A DNA stretch of 64,000 nt from an uncultured Clostridia bacterium (GTDB lineage Bacteria; Bacillota; Clostridia; Christensenellales; UBA1242), in the NCBI GenBank assembly GCA_947624415.1, contig CANQKH010000001.1, forward strand, positions 97,604 through 161,603, in the 5' to 3' direction. The notes beneath the pieces are model-generated. The model ran no database searches. It saw only the letters and a program-made list of their open reading frames with translations, and had not been told where the DNA came from. Below, piece after piece: positions 45,035-55,857 of this stretch (within the stretch, counting starts at the first letter, position 1; each line of letters starts with the position of its first letter). A program made the translations under genes and the position numbers.

Positions 45035-48000
45035 ATGAAAAAGAAAAGATTAATAAAAGTTATTTTTTGCTTGCTTTTTGCATTTGCATTTGGAGTTACA
45101 GGAATAGGACTTCAAACACTAAATGTTTTTGGGGCAAGCGAGACTTCTAATAGAGACACAAATTTTGACCCTATAACTCCTGGCATTCAAGACCTAGGAG
45201 TTGTTCGCCCTGAGGATATTGATGAAGGGTTATCTGTCAAAACACTTGATGATATTCGTGGCAGAAGAGTTACAGTCCGCCAGCCAATTATGGAAGTGTT
45301 AAACTACAATGTTCCACGTCCAAATCCAGAAGAAATTAAGTTGGTGGATGACACCTATGAATTTTTAGATTTAACGACCAAGACAAAGATACATAATCTT
45401 GCCGAAGTTACATTTGATGGAAAACTTGGCGATCTTACAAATCCAAAATATCCTATGGTTGGCTTAAAAAATAGTCCAAAGGATAAAGACGAGCAATTGT
45501 ATTTTTCATCATTTAAAAAGTATGCTCTTCTGCGACAGGCATATTATTTCAATTTGCACGCACAAGAGATTGTTGACAGCGGTCAATTACGCAAACATCC
45601 AGCGGCGGATTACATATATGGCGAGATTCCTCAAACGGCAAAGGCTGTGGAAATGAGGATAGTTACCGATCCAATTTATCGTTCTCCAATGACTACTGGA
45701 CTATATCTTGTTCCTGGCGAGGTTGCGACAATAAAGATTAAGGGCTTAAAAGAGGGCAGCAAACTCAATTTATACACTCACCATCAAGACACGCTGGGTT
45801 ATAAAGGTTATGATGAGCAGAACAATGATAGATTTTCTTCGATGGAGCAATATTTTCAATTTTGGGATGAAAAAATAGTTGCAAGGGCGACCGCAGCCCA
45901 AGCAGAAGGGAAAAAACCAAACTTTGAACAAGACCACTATGGGCTTCAAGGACAATGGAAATGGCAAAACCAAAAAGTTCCTTGCATGAGCACAAAATTT
46001 GAATTTGTGGGCAATGGCGAAGATGAAATGATTGTAAATATAGGAAGTATGTATGGAGGCCCATTATATTTTCAGCCAACAGATACTCCAGTTGAAATGA
46101 TAATAAAGGGTGCAGTTTTAACGCCACACTTCGTTCTTGGAGTTACAAAAATAGAAGACTTTGAAAAGTATTACAAAAAAGCACCAGGCCTTATCGCGAC
46201 ATTAGATTGTGAAAATGGTCAACTTATAGGGCCTGCACAAGATATGAGAAATTGCGATGACATGGAAAAACTTGCCTATTTCTGGCACAGCGTATTCGCA
46301 ATAGATATTTCACTTAACGGAAGACAATATAACTATAATATGACAATGTGCTACGACATACACGTTCCTGCAGGCGAGGCGGTTGCTCTTAACTCAAACT
46401 TTTGTGCTCAACCAACATATTGGTTTGACACTTGTATGAATTATAAAGAACTAACAACGCAGGGCAACTGGGGAACATTCCATGAACTTGGACACACTCA
46501 GGCTGCGACTTATGGTGTAAATTGGGGGTTTGCAGAAGGTGATGGCGAGGTGTGGAACAACACACTTATATTGATAATTTATTCCCTCTTGTGCAATATG
46601 GATACACGCTTCACATATGTAGAGCATGGCGAGTTTGTTCATCCATATACAGCAATAGAACGTTCTTTAAAGGTTACAAAAACTTACACAGACAAAGATA
46701 ATTCAAGCATTGTTCATGAAATTAATGACTATGGGCAGATAAACAATGGAAATGGTGTACACTTTGACCAGTTGTCAATGTATTCGACATTACTCCATTC
46801 GTTTGGGCCTGAAAAATTTATTGATATGTTCTATACATACAAATTAAATCAAAAATATTGTGAAAACAAGCGTGCCGATTTTGTATATCGTATTGGACTT
46901 GTAGATCGTGTAAATATAACAAAATGGGTTAATGAAAATTACTTTGCAAATATTAGAGATAATTATTTTACTGCTGACCAATTGGCATTTTTAAACAATT
47001 TGCCTGATTTCTATCCTATTGCATACAGGTGGGCAAATGGTATTGATGGAAATGAAACGGCAAGAAAGTATGAAGTTGACGGCAAATACAAAACAATTTT
47101 TGATTTGTCAGGTGATAATATAATTTCCTATAAAAAGTTTGATATTGAAGGTATAACAACTCCAAAATATGGGACTGCATACTATGACAAAGACACAAAG
47201 AAGGTTACATATTATCCACCTAGAAATGTTACTGAATTTGATTCTTTTGACATTATAGTAACTACATTTGGGGGAAGAAAAGTCAGCCTTAATGTCAATC
47301 TTAAATTATTGTATCGTGGCACATACACTGAGGTTTGGGATTTGGGACCAAAAACAAACCCACTTGTATCTTCAAACAGACCATCTGTAGAGATGGCAAG
47401 ACAATATGCACAAAACCATCCAGCAACAGGTTTTGAAACAAGTGCAATTGCTGGGAAAAATGATTTTAAGCATGAAAATATTGAATATTTCCTTATGAAA
47501 TTTAAGTATAAAGCCACAGTTGACGGTGAACACACCTTTTATTTAAGGGCGGACGATGCATCATGTGTGCAATTCTTTGATGAAGGTGAAACTCAAAATC
47601 CACGTGGCACAATGTTTACAACGGGGGACAAACAGGAATTTAGCGAGAGTGATGCAACAAGAAAATTTACTGTTGAACTAACCAAAGACCAAATGCTTGA
47701 CGTCGTTGCAGAACTAGTAAACTGGGGCGGACTTGGACATTTGCACATTGGGGTCAAAATGCCAACGCAGGATGGTGAAGAGAGTAAAATTGTTGAAATT
47801 CCAATTCAAAATATAATAAACGCAGGTGTTAGCGAGGAAGATTTAAAAATTGCTGATAGTTTTAAAGGGTGGCAACCTCAATTTGTAGATAGTATAAAGG
47901 ATGCCACAATGGACAATGTTACTGAAAGAGATGGTTGGCAGGTTTTGGAATCTCCTGAGCATCAAGACAATTACAGTGAAACAAATTTAATCGATAGTGA

Positions 48001-51000
48001 TGAGGAGACGTTCTATCATTCACATTATACAGGTTCAAGCAAACCAGAATTACCTCACATATTTGTTTTTGATATGAAAGAGGAGCAAAAGATAAATTAT
48101 TTTGAAATATATAGACGTTCGCAAAGAACTGAAAAAATATTAAGTTTTGATTTGTATGGCATGAAAAATTGTGAATATAATGAAGCGACAATGGGTGGTG
48201 AAAACTTTGAAGCGTGGACAAAACTAAGCGAATGCAAGGTTGACCAACCAGATTCTCAACGTTATAGAGTTACTTTTGATGAAGACACATATCGTTATTT
48301 AAAACTTGTAATAAAAGAGAATAGTGGGAACACGGTAATAAAGGAAATTTATGCTGGTCTTTCTTCAAAACTTAATCAAACGATTAAGCCAAGCCATTAT
48401 CAAACGGAAAACGGCAATAAAAATTTCCAAGAGAATCCAGCCAATGGAAAATTAAGCACAAATGTTCAAGGTGCAACTTTTGAATTTGAGTTTTTGGGTA
48501 GCAGTTTTGAAATTTATTCAGACACCGGGAAAGACTATGGTGCGGCAAATATTTACATTGATGGAAGCACTGAGGTTGCCGGGGTTATCAACTTAAATGA
48601 TGAACAAACCACATTTAATAAATGTGTTTACAGAAGTGGGACAATAAAAACTGCAAAACATAAAGTAAAAATTGAAACCACGTCTGCACCATTTAATATT
48701 AGTTTTATAAATGTTGTGTATGGGACACCTGTTGATGAAGGTGAATATCCAGCGCTTCAAAAGGAAAATGGTGAAGAAGATTTTGGTGATGAAGACATTG
48801 ACAGACAATTTACTCGTGAGTGGAAGACATATATAAAGGATTATCAAGAACTTACAAGCATTAAATTCCTTAAAGACATTCCAGATGGATATGAAGATAC
48901 ATATATTCGCATAGATACATACATTAGAATTTATCGTAATGAACAAGATTATAAGAAGTTGGCGGTTGTATATCCAGGGAAAATTCTTGCACCAACAGAG
49001 AGCGGGTCATTGTTTGCGGGTTGCAAGGACCTTGTAGAAATTGATTTTACAAACTTTGACACTTCATTTGTTCGTGGTGCAACAAGTATGTTTAATGGTT
49101 GCAATTCTATAAAAGACATTGATCTATCATTAATTAAAACTGGCGACCTTCAAAGTTTGGGGACAATGTTTGCAAACTGCACATCTCTTGAAAACGTTGA
49201 CTTGACAGGACTAAAATTGCAAGAAAACGTAAATGTTTATCGTATGTTTGATAATTGTTACAAACTTGAAACATTAAAATTCCCTGCACAGTTCAGCGGA
49301 AGTGTTAAATTCCAATTCCCTTACGTTTATGAAGATACAACAACGCATGAATATTTTACAGAAATCACATTGGATTCAACAACGGCAGGACATACATTTA
49401 AGGTTCATAATCATCATGTTTTTGATGGTGCAAATTCTCATCACGAAAGGATAGAGCCAAAATGTATTGAAGAGGGGTCTATAGAATATTATGTTTGCGA
49501 CATTTGTTCATTCAAGTTTGACAGTGAAGAGAGGACGAAATTGATTGCAGATGACCAAATAATAATTCCGGCAACTGACCACGACCCAGATTATGATGGG
49601 GAGAAAACAAAACATCCAACTTGCACTGAAGGTGGCGGAAGGGTCCTTGTATGCACAAAATGTGGGATTGTGCTTGGAGCGGAAGGCGGATTGCCACCAT
49701 CTGGTCATTATTATGAGTTAGATTTAACAAAAGAGGGTGGAAAAGGATACAGATTTGAAGCCAATGAAGATGGAACTGCAACACTATATATTCATTTGCA
49801 CTGCATGAATTATGACTGGAACACAATGGATTTTGAAACAAACACGGCAGATCCATGCGGACATGACGAAGAATTATCTATAGTTTTACAGCCAACAATA
49901 GTAGATGCGACTTGTGAAAATGCTCAATTATTTAAGTTTAATTTTGTAATGACAAGCGAGTTGGTTTTATCCTTCCTAAATCCAAAAGAGAAAGAGATCA
50001 AAGACCTCCTTTTAGTTTACAGCAATATTGTTATAAATGAAACTTTGACAGGAAGCGATGCTCTTGGACATGACTATATTGGAACTTGGGGTGAGTGGAT
50101 AAAGGAAAATGATAATTATTCTTGCAATATTGAATTTGTTTGTCAGAGAGAGGGATGCGAACATCGTTATTCAACAAAAGTTGTTGCAAATGAAAATAAA
50201 ACTCCAGCAACTTGTGAAACTGATGGAAATGTAGTTTATACAGTATCTTACAATCCACCAGTTGGCAATGATGAATATGACATGAGAAGTTATTCCAACG
50301 AAAAAACTGATATAATTCCAAGATTAAAACATAATTATAAGCCAACACAAGAAACTCCACTTGAATGGTTTAGCGATGGCGAAAAAATCAATTATAATAA
50401 AGCAATATTGCATTTAGAATGCACAAAATGCCCAGATAAAAAGAATGTTGAACTTCTGTCTAAACAGACAACAACAGGTGCAAATATGTGCGGTCAAAAT
50501 GCAACTTCTATAACATTTACAATAAATACAAGTAGCTATGATATTCTTGAAGAAATAAGGTTGCAGATTGGGGACAATACTTTTGATGAAGATGCAGTTA
50601 AAGGCCTTGACAACTTAACTTATGAAGAAGCAAACAGCAAGTTATATCACCTGTGGAAACTTGAACAATGTGAGTGGAATGTTCTTCCAGATAAAACAAG
50701 AGCGACTCTCGTTGCCACATTGGAATGTGAGCGTTGCCATAAATCAATAAGTGTTGAATTTGACAGTGAGCGTAGTAGCATTGATGCAACGTGTGAAGAG
50801 GCAGAGCAAATAACCTTCGTAGTTGGCACAAAGAATGATGAAGCTGTTTACAGAGCCGCTATGGCAGGTGAACATGAGGGTGTCCAACTTGACGAGAAAG
50901 ACCAGTTTATAATTCTTTCAGCACAAGAGAATATTGTTACAGGTGAAGATGCTTTGGGTCATGATTTTAGGGGAGAATGTAAGAGTTTTGACGAAGCATC

Positions 51001-51883
51001 CCATATAGTAAAATGTATAAGATGCGAAACTTACAGCCAGCCTTATGAACATGAGTTTGTTGCAAATTGGACATGGGGCGAATATAACGATGGAAATCCA
51101 ACTTTGGCAGTATCATTAAGATGTGATGATTGTCAACATCATATTAATATAACACAATTTAATATAATAAAGGATAATGAACGTAGTTTTGAAGCATCTT
51201 GCACAAAAGAGGGTTCGGCAGAATATTATGCAAACTTTGAGTATGATGGAAAAACCTACACTTCACAAACTCAACATTATTATCTTGAAATGATTGGCCA
51301 CCAATATATTGCAATATGGCATTGGGGAGAATTTAATAATGGAACACCTGATATTGATGTTATATTAAAGTGTGAAAGATGTCAAAACAACTTGGAGGAT
51401 GAGAATTTCCATCCTATTGCAGTTGAAAATACAAGCCGTAGCATTCAACCAAATTGCACACAAGATGGTGTAGTAGTATTTAGTGCTTCACTTGAATATA
51501 ATGGCGAAATTTACAATACAACAGAAGAAAAAGAATACGCAGTGGTAAAAACGGGGCATAAATATCATGTAGTTGCGGTAAATTGGGCAAAGAAATATGC
51601 TGATACAACAGTTGAAGCAGAGTGTAGTGAATGCAATGAAAAGTTAGAGGATGTAACCATTTCTTATGAAAAGAATGGAGATGCATATTCGATTGTTGTT
51701 AAATATGGCGATCAAGAACTCAAATTTGCTGAGGGAGTAGAGCCAATCCATGTTTATCCTTCTTCAACAACATTAATAATTTGCATTTCAGCCGTTGCGG
51801 GTGTCGTGGTGTTTACTGTTACATTGATAATTGTAGCAATGCTTGTATCCAAGAAAAAACGCCGCAAATTCGAGAAAAATTAA
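45035..51883 (+). CDS. Giant secreted/membrane-anchored M60-like (mucinase/enhancin) peptidase with PA14, F5/8C, BspA/DUF285-like and Cys-repeat domains
   Basis: Signal peptide KKKRLIKVIFCLLFAFAFG; gluzincin NWGTFHELGHTQAATYGVNWGFAEGDGEVWNN; PA14-like DGEHTFYLRADDASCVQFFDEG; discoidin-like region; SMFNGCNSIKDIDL DUF285; C-terminal TM and KKKRRKFEKN. Confidence 0.88.
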   Translation: MKKKRLIKVIFCLLFAFAFGVTGIGLQTLNVFGASETSNRDTNFDPITPGIQDLGVVRPEDIDEGLSVKTLDDIRGRRVTVRQPIMEVLNYNVPRPNPEEIKLVDDTYEFLDLTTKTKIHNLAEVTFDGKLGDLTNPKYPMVGLKNSPKDKDEQLYFSSFKKYALLRQAYYFNLHAQEIVDSGQLRKHPAADYIYGEIPQTAKAVEMRIVTDPIYRSPMTTGLYLVPGEVATIKIKGLKEGSKLNLYTHHQDTLGYKGYDEQNNDRFSSMEQYFQFWDEKIVARATAAQAEGKKPNFEQDHYGLQGQWKWQNQKVPCMSTKFEFVGNGEDEMIVNIGSMYGGPLYFQPTDTPVEMIIKGAVLTPHFVLGVTKIEDFEKYYKKAPGLIATLDCENGQLIGPAQDMRNCDDMEKLAYFWHSVFAIDISLNGRQYNYNMTMCYDIHVPAGEAVALNSNFCAQPTYWFDTCMNYKELTTQGNWGTFHELGHTQAATYGVNWGFAEGDGEVWNNTLILIIYSLLCNMDTRFTYVEHGEFVHPYTAIERSLKVTKTYTDKDNSSIVHEINDYGQINNGNGVHFDQLSMYSTLLHSFGPEKFIDMFYTYKLNQKYCENKRADFVYRIGLVDRVNITKWVNENYFANIRDNYFTADQLAFLNNLPDFYPIAYRWANGIDGNETARKYEVDGKYKTIFDLSGDNIISYKKFDIEGITTPKYGTAYYDKDTKKVTYYPPRNVTEFDSFDIIVTTFGGRKVSLNVNLKLLYRGTYTEVWDLGPKTNPLVSSNRPSVEMARQYAQNHPATGFETSAIAGKNDFKHENIEYFLMKFKYKATVDGEHTFYLRADDASCVQFFDEGETQNPRGTMFTTGDKQEFSESDATRKFTVELTKDQMLDVVAELVNWGGLGHLHIGVKMPTQDGEESKIVEIPIQNIINAGVSEEDLKIADSFKGWQPQFVDSIKDATMDNVTERDGWQVLESPEHQDNYSETNLIDSDEETFYHSHYTGSSKPELPHIFVFDMKEEQKINYFEIYRRSQRTEKILSFDLYGMKNCEYNEATMGGENFEAWTKLSECKVDQPDSQRYRVTFDEDTYRYLKLVIKENSGNTVIKEIYAGLSSKLNQTIKPSHYQTENGNKNFQENPANGKLSTNVQGATFEFEFLGSSFEIYSDTGKDYGAANIYIDGSTEVAGVINLNDEQTTFNKCVYRSGTIKTAKHKVKIETTSAPFNISFINVVYGTPVDEGEYPALQKENGEEDFGDEDIDRQFTREWKTYIKDYQELTSIKFLKDIPDGYEDTYIRIDTYIRIYRNEQDYKKLAVVYPGKILAPTESGSLFAGCKDLVEIDFTNFDTSFVRGATSMFNGCNSIKDIDLSLIKTGDLQSLGTMFANCTSLENVDLTGLKLQENVNVYRMFDNCYKLETLKFPAQFSGSVKFQFPYVYEDTTTHEYFTEITLDSTTAGHTFKVHNHHVFDGANSHHERIEPKCIEEGSIEYYVCDICSFKFDSEERTKLIADDQIIIPATDHDPDYDGEKTKHPTCTEGGGRVLVCTKCGIVLGAEGGLPPSGHYYELDLTKEGGKGYRFEANEDGTATLYIHLHCMNYDWNTMDFETNTADPCGHDEELSIVLQPTIVDATCENAQLFKFNFVMTSELVLSFLNPKEKEIKDLLLVYSNIVINETLTGSDALGHDYIGTWGEWIKENDNYSCNIEFVCQREGCEHRYSTKVVANENKTPATCETDGNVVYTVSYNPPVGNDEYDMRSYSNEKTDIIPRLKHNYKPTQETPLEWFSDGEKINYNKAILHLECTKCPDKKNVELLSKQTTTGANMCGQNATSITFTINTSSYDILEEIRLQIGDNTFDEDAVKGLDNLTYEEANSKLYHLWKLEQCEWNVLPDKTRATLVATLECERCHKSISVEFDSERSSIDATCEEAEQITFVVGTKNDEAVYRAAMAGEHEGVQLDEKDQFIILSAQENIVTGEDALGHDFRGECKSFDEASHIVKCIRCETYSQPYEHEFVANWTWGEYNDGNPTLAVSLRCDDCQHHINITQFNIIKDNERSFEASCTKEGSAEYYANFEYDGKTYTSQTQHYYLEMIGHQYIAIWHWGEFNNGTPDIDVILKCERCQNNLEDENFHPIAVENTSRSIQPNCTQDGVVVFSASLEYNGEIYNTTEEKEYAVVKTGHKYHVVAVNWAKKYADTTVEAECSECNEKLEDVTISYEKNGDAYSIVVKYGDQELKFAEGVEPIHVYPSSTTLIICISAVAGVVVFTVTLIIVAMLVSKKKRRKFEKN

Positions 51884-51921
51884 TGAATAAAAAGATTTTT
51901 AATCATTTTATTTGAAATACA

Positions 51922-51952
51922 AAAAATCCGTCATTATTGACGGATTTTTTAT
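51922..51952 (+). terminator. Terminator between convergent genes
   Basis: AAATCCGTCA-tta-TTGACGGATTTTTT. Confidence 0.85.
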
Positions 51953-51998
51953 ACGTTTAAATAAAATTTTGATTGCCTAGATTCTTTTAGGCATTGAA

Positions 51999-52568
51999 TT
52001 AAAGGTCTTCTTTAACGTCTGAAGGAGCAAATTCTGCTTGTTCAAAACGCTCTCTCAATTTTGCATCTTGGAAAACACCTTCTTTATCGCATGGTGCATA
52101 AGTTTCATAAAATTCATTTTCTGCAATTCCATAAATGTCATTAACATCAGTAACATTTAGGTAAGAACCTGCTCTTAAATTTTGTGGAATTAATGCGCCA
52201 TTTTCTCCCCATGGAACATAGATTGTTATATCTTCATGAATTTGCATAGCGACGATTGGGGAAGCAATAGGTCTATATATGCCATCTTTGTCTGGGCCTG
52301 CTTTAACATCATATCTCTTTTGGAATTTTTCGCCTGAGATTTTGTATTGTTCGCCACTTGGATTTGTAACAACCCAATCCCCAGCGCTAACAACTTCTGG
52401 ATGTTGAGGGTCAACTTCTGGATGGCCATCACGGAGAATAGTTGCTATTTTTTCTCCGGCCACACCTGGTCTTGCCTTAACTCCTGCATATTTTTTATAG
52501 ACACCGATTTGTTCGTTATCCACCATTAATTTGCTAGTAACGTATTTTTGAACATTTTTTACTTCCAT
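51999..52568 (-). CDS. Hypothetical protein (possible PGDYG-like)
   Basis: ARPGVAGE...AGDWVVTNPSGEQYKISGEKFQKRY. Confidence 0.65.
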   Translation of the reverse strand: MEVKNVQKYVTSKLMVDNEQIGVYKKYAGVKARPGVAGEKIATILRDGHPEVDPQHPEVVSAGDWVVTNPSGEQYKISGEKFQKRYDVKAGPDKDGIYRPIASPIVAMQIHEDITIYVPWGENGALIPQNLRAGSYLNVTDVNDIYGIAENEFYETYAPCDKEGVFQDAKLRERFEQAEFAPSDVKEDL

Positions 52569-52672
52569 AAATTCCTCCTTTTTATGTTAATTATATTATA
52601 TCATAAGTATATGGGGTATTGTCAATAGTGTTTTTTGTTTTTTTTGAATTTTTAATGCAAAATTTATGGCAA

Positions 52673-53143
52673 TTAGCAATCTTTAAATTCAATGTGGTGT
52701 TCAATTATGTCAAATTTTTCATCCATTTTAACAAATCCCGAAGCGGTCTTATTATTTAATATTTGAGGAAGCCAGAGGATGTCGTCAGCAAACATTTGCT
52801 CATATGGGATTTTGTCGATATCAAACCATACTGGACGCATTTCATCTGATTGGGAAAGAGTCCCTTGATAATCATTTGCAATAAAAACAATCATTTTTTC
52901 AAGGGTGAATTCTCCTTTATAGAAAAGTTCAAAGTCAATATTTGCCACCTGTCTGTAGTCCTTTGGCAAGACATTAATTTCCTCTTTAGTTTCTCTTAAA
53001 AGACACTGGGTCAAACTTTCATCAGGTTGTTGTTTGCCGCCGACACCATTATACAAGCCTTTTCCTTGACCGCGCAATTTTTCTGCCAATAGGATTTTGT
53101 TATCTTTTATTATGAAAAGTAAGGTTGTTGTAATTTTATTCAT
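52673..53143 (-). CDS. Nudix hydrolase (MutT/8-oxo-dGTP diphosphatase-like)
   Basis: KGLYNGVGGKQQPDESLTQCLLRETKEEINV. Confidence 0.92.
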   Translation of the reverse strand: MNKITTTLLFIIKDNKILLAEKLRGQGKGLYNGVGGKQQPDESLTQCLLRETKEEINVLPKDYRQVANIDFELFYKGEFTLEKMIVFIANDYQGTLSQSDEMRPVWFDIDKIPYEQMFADDILWLPQILNNKTASGFVKMDEKFDIIEHHIEFKDC

Positions 53144-53259
53144 ATAAATTCTCCTTGTTATATTTTACAATATTAAAACTGCATTGTCAAAGAATTCAAC
53201 AAAATTTTACTTTACATAAATTGCACGGGGAGGTATAATATAGACAAAGGAGAAAAACT

Positions 53260-53754
53260 ATGTTTTCTGGTTTAAAAGAAACAATTTTAAAATTAAATTC
53301 AGATATATCAAATGTAGCAAATCAAGAAAGGGCAAAACAATTACGCAAAAAACTCCTCAAATGGGGAGGTATTTTGCTTGGAGTTGGATTGCTTGGCGTT
53401 TTCACTTGTTTTATATTGTTTGCTGTTTTTGGAATAACTATGGTAGCAAATTTTAATGGAGGCTTTCCTGTATTAATTTTTATTCCATTCTTTTTGATTA
53501 TACCTTTTGCGCTCGTTGTTGCTTGTGGTGCGGTGTTGTTAAAATTGGGATTAAGCATATTGATTGCAGGGGCAACAACAAAATTTATTGATAATTCATT
53601 AAATCAAAGATGCAGTTGCGGGAATATGATTTCAAGCAAAGATAAGTTTTGCCCAAAATGTGGAAAACCTGTCAAAAAATTTTGCCCAAAATGTAATTAT
53701 GAAAATGAATCAGAAAGCCAATTTTGTTCAAACTGCGGTGAAAAGTTAAATTAA
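53260..53754 (+). CDS. Membrane protein with C-terminal zinc ribbons
   Basis: Two hydrophobic segments; CSCGNMISSKDKFCPKCGKPVKKFCPKCNYENESESQFCSNCGEK. Confidence 0.8.
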   Translation: MFSGLKETILKLNSDISNVANQERAKQLRKKLLKWGGILLGVGLLGVFTCFILFAVFGITMVANFNGGFPVLIFIPFFLIIPFALVVACGAVLLKLGLSILIAGATTKFIDNSLNQRCSCGNMISSKDKFCPKCGKPVKKFCPKCNYENESESQFCSNCGEKLN

Positions 53755-53761
53755 GCCATAT

Positions 53762-54082
53762 CTATTTACGAAGATAGGAGATACAGTAGGGCTTTTCTTT
53801 TATTGAATTTAAGGTTATTCCATTTGAAACACATAACCCGTTATGATTAAACAGGCAGTTTGCTCGACATTTAATTTCCAAAGTTTTTGAGTCTCTTTGT
53901 GGTGCATAAGTTGGTTTTTCACTAAACAGAACTTTAGTTACGTCTTGAACGTCTTTTTTTAGTTCATCACGCACATACTTTGTGCAGACCACTTCGTCGT
54001 CAACAAGAATGGCATCTGCTTTGCAGGTAAACCTGTCGTTATATTTGCATAAACCTTTTCTACATCGAATATCCATATTCAC
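53762..54082 (-). CDS. Small Cys-rich protein with duplicated DUF1540-like motif
   Basis: CRKGLCKYNDRFTCKADAILVDDEVVCTKYVR and CRANCLFNHNGLCVSNGITLNSIKEKPYCISYLR. Confidence 0.65.
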   Translation of the reverse strand: MNMDIRCRKGLCKYNDRFTCKADAILVDDEVVCTKYVRDELKKDVQDVTKVLFSEKPTYAPQRDSKTLEIKCRANCLFNHNGLCVSNGITLNSIKEKPYCISYLRK

Positions 54083-54139
54083 CTCGTAATAATTTTATTG
54101 ACAAAATAGCAAAAAATAAACATAAACGACCTATAGATA

Positions 54140-54168
54140 TTGACATTTAATGTTTTTTATTGTAAAAT
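54140..54168 (+). promoter_or_regulatory. Promoter of rplI
   Basis: TTGACA-N17-TAAAAT. Confidence 0.6.
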
Positions 54169-54186
54169 AATATAGAAGGAGATTAG

Positions 54187-54627
54187 ATGAAAGTATTATT
54201 ATTGACAGATGTTCGCGGAACGGGCAGAAAGGGAGAGATAAAAGAAGTTGCCGATGGCTATGCAAACAATTTTCTCATAAAAACTGGAAAAGCACGAAAG
54301 GCGGACAATGAGGCGATAAGTGAAAATAAAAACAAAAAGGAAGCCAATGATTATCATAAAGAGATGGAAAAACAGGCAGCACAAGAATTAGCAAAAAAGT
54401 TGGCAAATAAAACAGTAACATTAAAAATAAAATGTGGTGAGAAGGGCAAAACATTTGGTTCAGTTTCATCAAAGGAAGTTGCTGATGCTCTTGCACAAGA
54501 AGGTTATGACATAGATAAACGAAAAATTGAATTAACCCCACAAAAAAATGTTGGAGTTGTTATCGTTAATATAAAACTTCATCCCGAAGTTTCTGTAAAA
54601 ATAAAAGTAAATATAATACCTGCATAA
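54187..54627 (+). CDS. rplI: 50S ribosomal protein L9
   Basis: [36 protein letters not shown]. Confidence 0.95.
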   Translation: MKVLLLTDVRGTGRKGEIKEVADGYANNFLIKTGKARKADNEAISENKNKKEANDYHKEMEKQAAQELAKKLANKTVTLKIKCGEKGKTFGSVSSKEVADALAQEGYDIDKRKIELTPQKNVGVVIVNIKLHPEVSVKIKVNIIPA

Positions 54628-54639
54628 AAGGAGAAAATT

Positions 54640-55683
54640 ATGGCTAAATATGTATCAAAACCCTTAAAGGTTGACACAAGTGATATGTCAGTTGAAGATC
54701 AATTAAAATTTTATATTAAAGCAGGCAAATCTGTTATGTTGCACGGGCCAAGCGGCGTTGGTAAAAGTAGACGTGTTCAAGAAATAGACCCATATTGTGT
54801 TTTAATCCAACTCCGTGATGGAATTTTGCCTGAAGAAGTAATAGGCAAAACGTTTTTCGATGGAGAAGATGTTCATTGGATTGAACCTATTTGGTATTCA
54901 AAAATGAAGAAAATTTGTGCGGCTGAACCTAATAAAAATCATGTTTTATTTATTGATGAGTTGACAAATGTTAAGCCTCAAGAACAGAGCCTTGTATACG
55001 ATATAGTTATGGAACATTCTATATTTGGAAATCAAGGCAAACTTCCAGAGAATTGTGTAATTATTGCGGCAGGCAATTCACCTGAAGAATCTGAAGCCGC
55101 CTATACTATGCCAGAGCCATTGTTTAGAAGATTTTCAGGGCATATAACTCTTGAGCCAAATGTTCGTAGTTTTTGTGAATGGGGAAGCGAGATGCAGAAT
55201 GGCAGGCCTAAAGTTCATCCTCTTGTAAGAGCATTTGTAAGTGAGTTTGCAGAAGATGTATTTTATTCAAAATATGACAATGAAGGGGTAAATGAATATG
55301 CTCTTGACCCTCGTGGTTGGGAACAAGTTTCAAATATAATTTACAATAATGATGAGGTTCTTCAATTTGAATTGCTTGCAAACAAAATGGGGCAAGAAAA
55401 TGCCAAGTCATTTATGAATTTTGCAAGAAGGATGTTCATTACTCCAGAAGATATTGTGCGAGGGTGTTATTCGCAGTCAGATATTCCTTACAACAAAGAT
55501 TCCCAACACGCTCTTGTTTGCACTTTACGAAATGTTTCTCCTGACGACAGAGAGGCGGCTGAAAATTTTGTATCAAAAAATTTTGGTGTAGTTGAAAAAG
55601 AGATACTAGAGTCTCTTTGGAGAGAGGATGACCAAAAATCAAAAAATAGAACTTTTGCTGAAGATAAAATACTTGAAGATTAA
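54640..55683 (+). CDS. MoxR/AAA_5-type ATPase
   Basis: MLHGPSGVGKSRR, VLFIDELTNV, RRFSGHITLE. Confidence 0.85.
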   Translation: MAKYVSKPLKVDTSDMSVEDQLKFYIKAGKSVMLHGPSGVGKSRRVQEIDPYCVLIQLRDGILPEEVIGKTFFDGEDVHWIEPIWYSKMKKICAAEPNKNHVLFIDELTNVKPQEQSLVYDIVMEHSIFGNQGKLPENCVIIAAGNSPEESEAAYTMPEPLFRRFSGHITLEPNVRSFCEWGSEMQNGRPKVHPLVRAFVSEFAEDVFYSKYDNEGVNEYALDPRGWEQVSNIIYNNDEVLQFELLANKMGQENAKSFMNFARRMFITPEDIVRGCYSQSDIPYNKDSQHALVCTLRNVSPDDREAAENFVSKNFGVVEKEILESLWREDDQKSKNRTFAEDKILED

Positions 55684-55857
55684 AATAAAACACTTCATTT
55701 TGGGGTTAAATCCATTTTGGGGTGTTTTTTTGTAAAGTAATTTCATCGACATATAAAGTATAATTTTTTTATTAATTTAAGATAATTAATTTTGTTGCCC
55801 TTTTTATTTGTTTAGAAAAGGGGGCTTGTGATATACTATTTTATGGAGGAATGTTTT

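Noticed and set aside
45765-51686. Many antisense ORFs of 60-120 aa within the M60 gene
   Set aside because: Typical long-gene shadow ORFs, His/Leu/Phe-rich composition, no RBS or motifs
54640-55683. Second AAA+ as part of the ESCRT-like system
   Set aside because: MoxR/AAA_5-type, downstream of rplI and over 44 kb away, no MIT-like domain
55690-55735. Strong terminator after 54640 gene
   Set aside because: Only aaaacac/gtgtttt pairing around a cattttgggg direct repeat; stem too weak to call confidently
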